Shown in pieces: positions 63,090 to 64,000 of a DNA stretch of 64,000 nucleotides. Position numbers and translations under genes: made by a program. Origin of the DNA: Conchocele bisecta (lineage: Eukaryota > Mollusca > Bivalvia > Lucinida > Thyasiridae); the NCBI GenBank assembly GCA_029237695.1, contig CM055271.1:79557488-79621487 (forward strand), read 5' to 3'. Positions within the stretch are counted from its first letter, which is position 1. Every line of letters starts with the position of its first letter. The notes below the pieces were generated by a model. The model saw only the letters and a program-made list of their open reading frames with translations, was not told where the DNA came from and ran no database searches.

Positions 63090-64000
63090 ACCGTGTCATG
63101 CTATTGGTGTCGACAATCGGAAACGTATTCTCTATGGGAATTTAACATGGGAAAACAAGAGATGGATAACCTGGAGGAGAAGTCGAAAAACGAAAAAGTT
63201 TGGAAATTGATTCTGAAACATAGCTAGATAGCTTTGAAATTGGAAATGATCTAAATAAGAAAACAAAAGTTACATGTTGAAAATCGGTCCACTATTTCTG
63301 AAATTAAAAAAATTCTCCATGTTAAATCCCCATAGACATCTATGGGGATTGAACATTAGGAAATTGTCTTTTTTGCAATCAAATCAATATTGGACCAAAT
63401 TTAATGAAATAAAAAGAAGGCTCATTCTTAAATTTTGCTCGAATTTAATATTATCCAAAGAAATAATGTTGTTTGCATTGTTTATGTGGCCGTACAGTTT
63501 GGGCACAGTTCATGAAACAGACAGTAGTGATAACTTATTACCTACACAAGCAAATAAATGCTCGTCTGTGCGTTCACCTAGAATATAATGTATCTGAGAT
63601 ACCACTTTATAATGAAAATAAATATATTTGTATTTAATCCAGATACATGTAGTGAACTATGGTAAACCAAATGCCGCCCTGTGTTCCCTGTAGTACATTC
63701 TACGCGCCACAACATTGATGTTTTAAAGTATGTATAACACGCCGACCGACGCCATTACAAACTCTATATGTCACAGAACACTGGATTGGCCAATTCAATT
63801 CCGGCCTGTGGCTGTAATGTAAGTAGGCAAATCCTCATTTTTAACAATAACTACCGGGTTGGATGACATTCAACAAGCCAGATATAACCGGCCCTGCCTA
63901 ATATCCAGCCGCGGGCTGTCACTATGTCAATCCGAAACGCATCTGGAAATGAGAATGGCTCGGGCTAGGTTCTCTTATTTTTGTACATTGTTGCATCGCA
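63090..64000 (+). other. 3' flank of the sulfotransferase gene
   Basis: AATAAA words at 63553-63558 and 63617-63622 may serve as poly(A) signals. TCTATGGGAATTTAACATGG at 63131 resembles 21480-21500. A 104-codon frame at 63274-63588 has no recognisable domain and is not called. Confidence 0.45.

Noticed and set aside
63274..63588. 104-codon plus-strand frame
   Set aside because: A/T-rich, no recognisable domain; it lies in the 3' flank of the sulfotransferase gene.

Overview
The window looks like a piece of an invertebrate animal nuclear genome, most likely a bivalve mollusc. That placement rests on the style of the repeats, a spliced sulfotransferase gene and the families of mobile element present; no database search was possible. 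There is one 500-base assembly gap at 15156-15655.

Region 1 (1 to about 13.64 kb) is part of an integrated large DNA virus or virus-like transposon of the Maverick/Polinton-adintovirus group. On the minus strand it carries a retrovirus-type integrase (cut by the window edge), the conserved ORF that precedes it, two related small core-like proteins, and an FtsK/HerA-type packaging ATPase. On the plus strand it carries a protein-primed family B DNA polymerase broken by two stops and two frameshifts. Around these lie about ten small accessory genes, including an F-box-like protein, a two-repeat zinc-knuckle protein split by a stop, and a Cys-rich protein. Major capsid, penton and protease genes are not visible and probably lie beyond the left edge.

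The most striking feature of region 1 is gene control. Four accessory genes end in a 16-base stem-loop of the type that ends animal replication-dependent histone mRNAs (for example GGCCCTTTTCAGGGCC). In three of them the stem is perfect and begins 13 to 31 bases after the stop codon; in the fourth it has one mismatch and lies 20 bases after an in-frame read-through stop. Purine-rich tracts like the histone downstream element follow them. Three of these four genes, plus one more, share a promoter cassette with an inverted CCAAT box and a box GTAGGTCAATCC placed exactly 10 bases before a TATA box in all four copies. Other viral genes have AATAAA signals. I infer that the virus puts one gene set under a histone-like, S-phase-linked programme.

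Region 2 (13.64-23.17 kb) is host sequence without recognised host genes. It holds a decayed MULE (Mutator-like) transposon with FLYWCH and MULE transposase exons inside G/C-rich terminal inverted repeats, several fold-back elements, and an odd GTATAC/ACGTGT-rich repeat.

Region 3 (23.17-63.09 kb) contains the last four coding exons of a cytosolic-type sulfotransferase gene on the plus strand (exons at 23173, 36651, 39962 and 62989, with consistent splice phases). Its introns are filled with repeats. Two copies of a 9.7-10.6 kb DNA transposon (23372-33060 and 48736-59372) have matching inverted ends and TA target duplications; an unoccupied paralogous target site at 41816 confirms the boundaries. 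Their right-hand end module, built on a 37-38 bp satellite, is present two times in one copy and three times in the other. A third element (42049-46636) carries a broken PIN-like gene interrupted by a fold-back module flanked by exact-length 196 bp direct repeats. Two sulfotransferase exons are preceded by minisatellites whose repeat unit overlaps the splice acceptor.

Region 4 (63.09-64 kb) is the 3' flank of the sulfotransferase gene, with AATAAA signals and no other gene seen.
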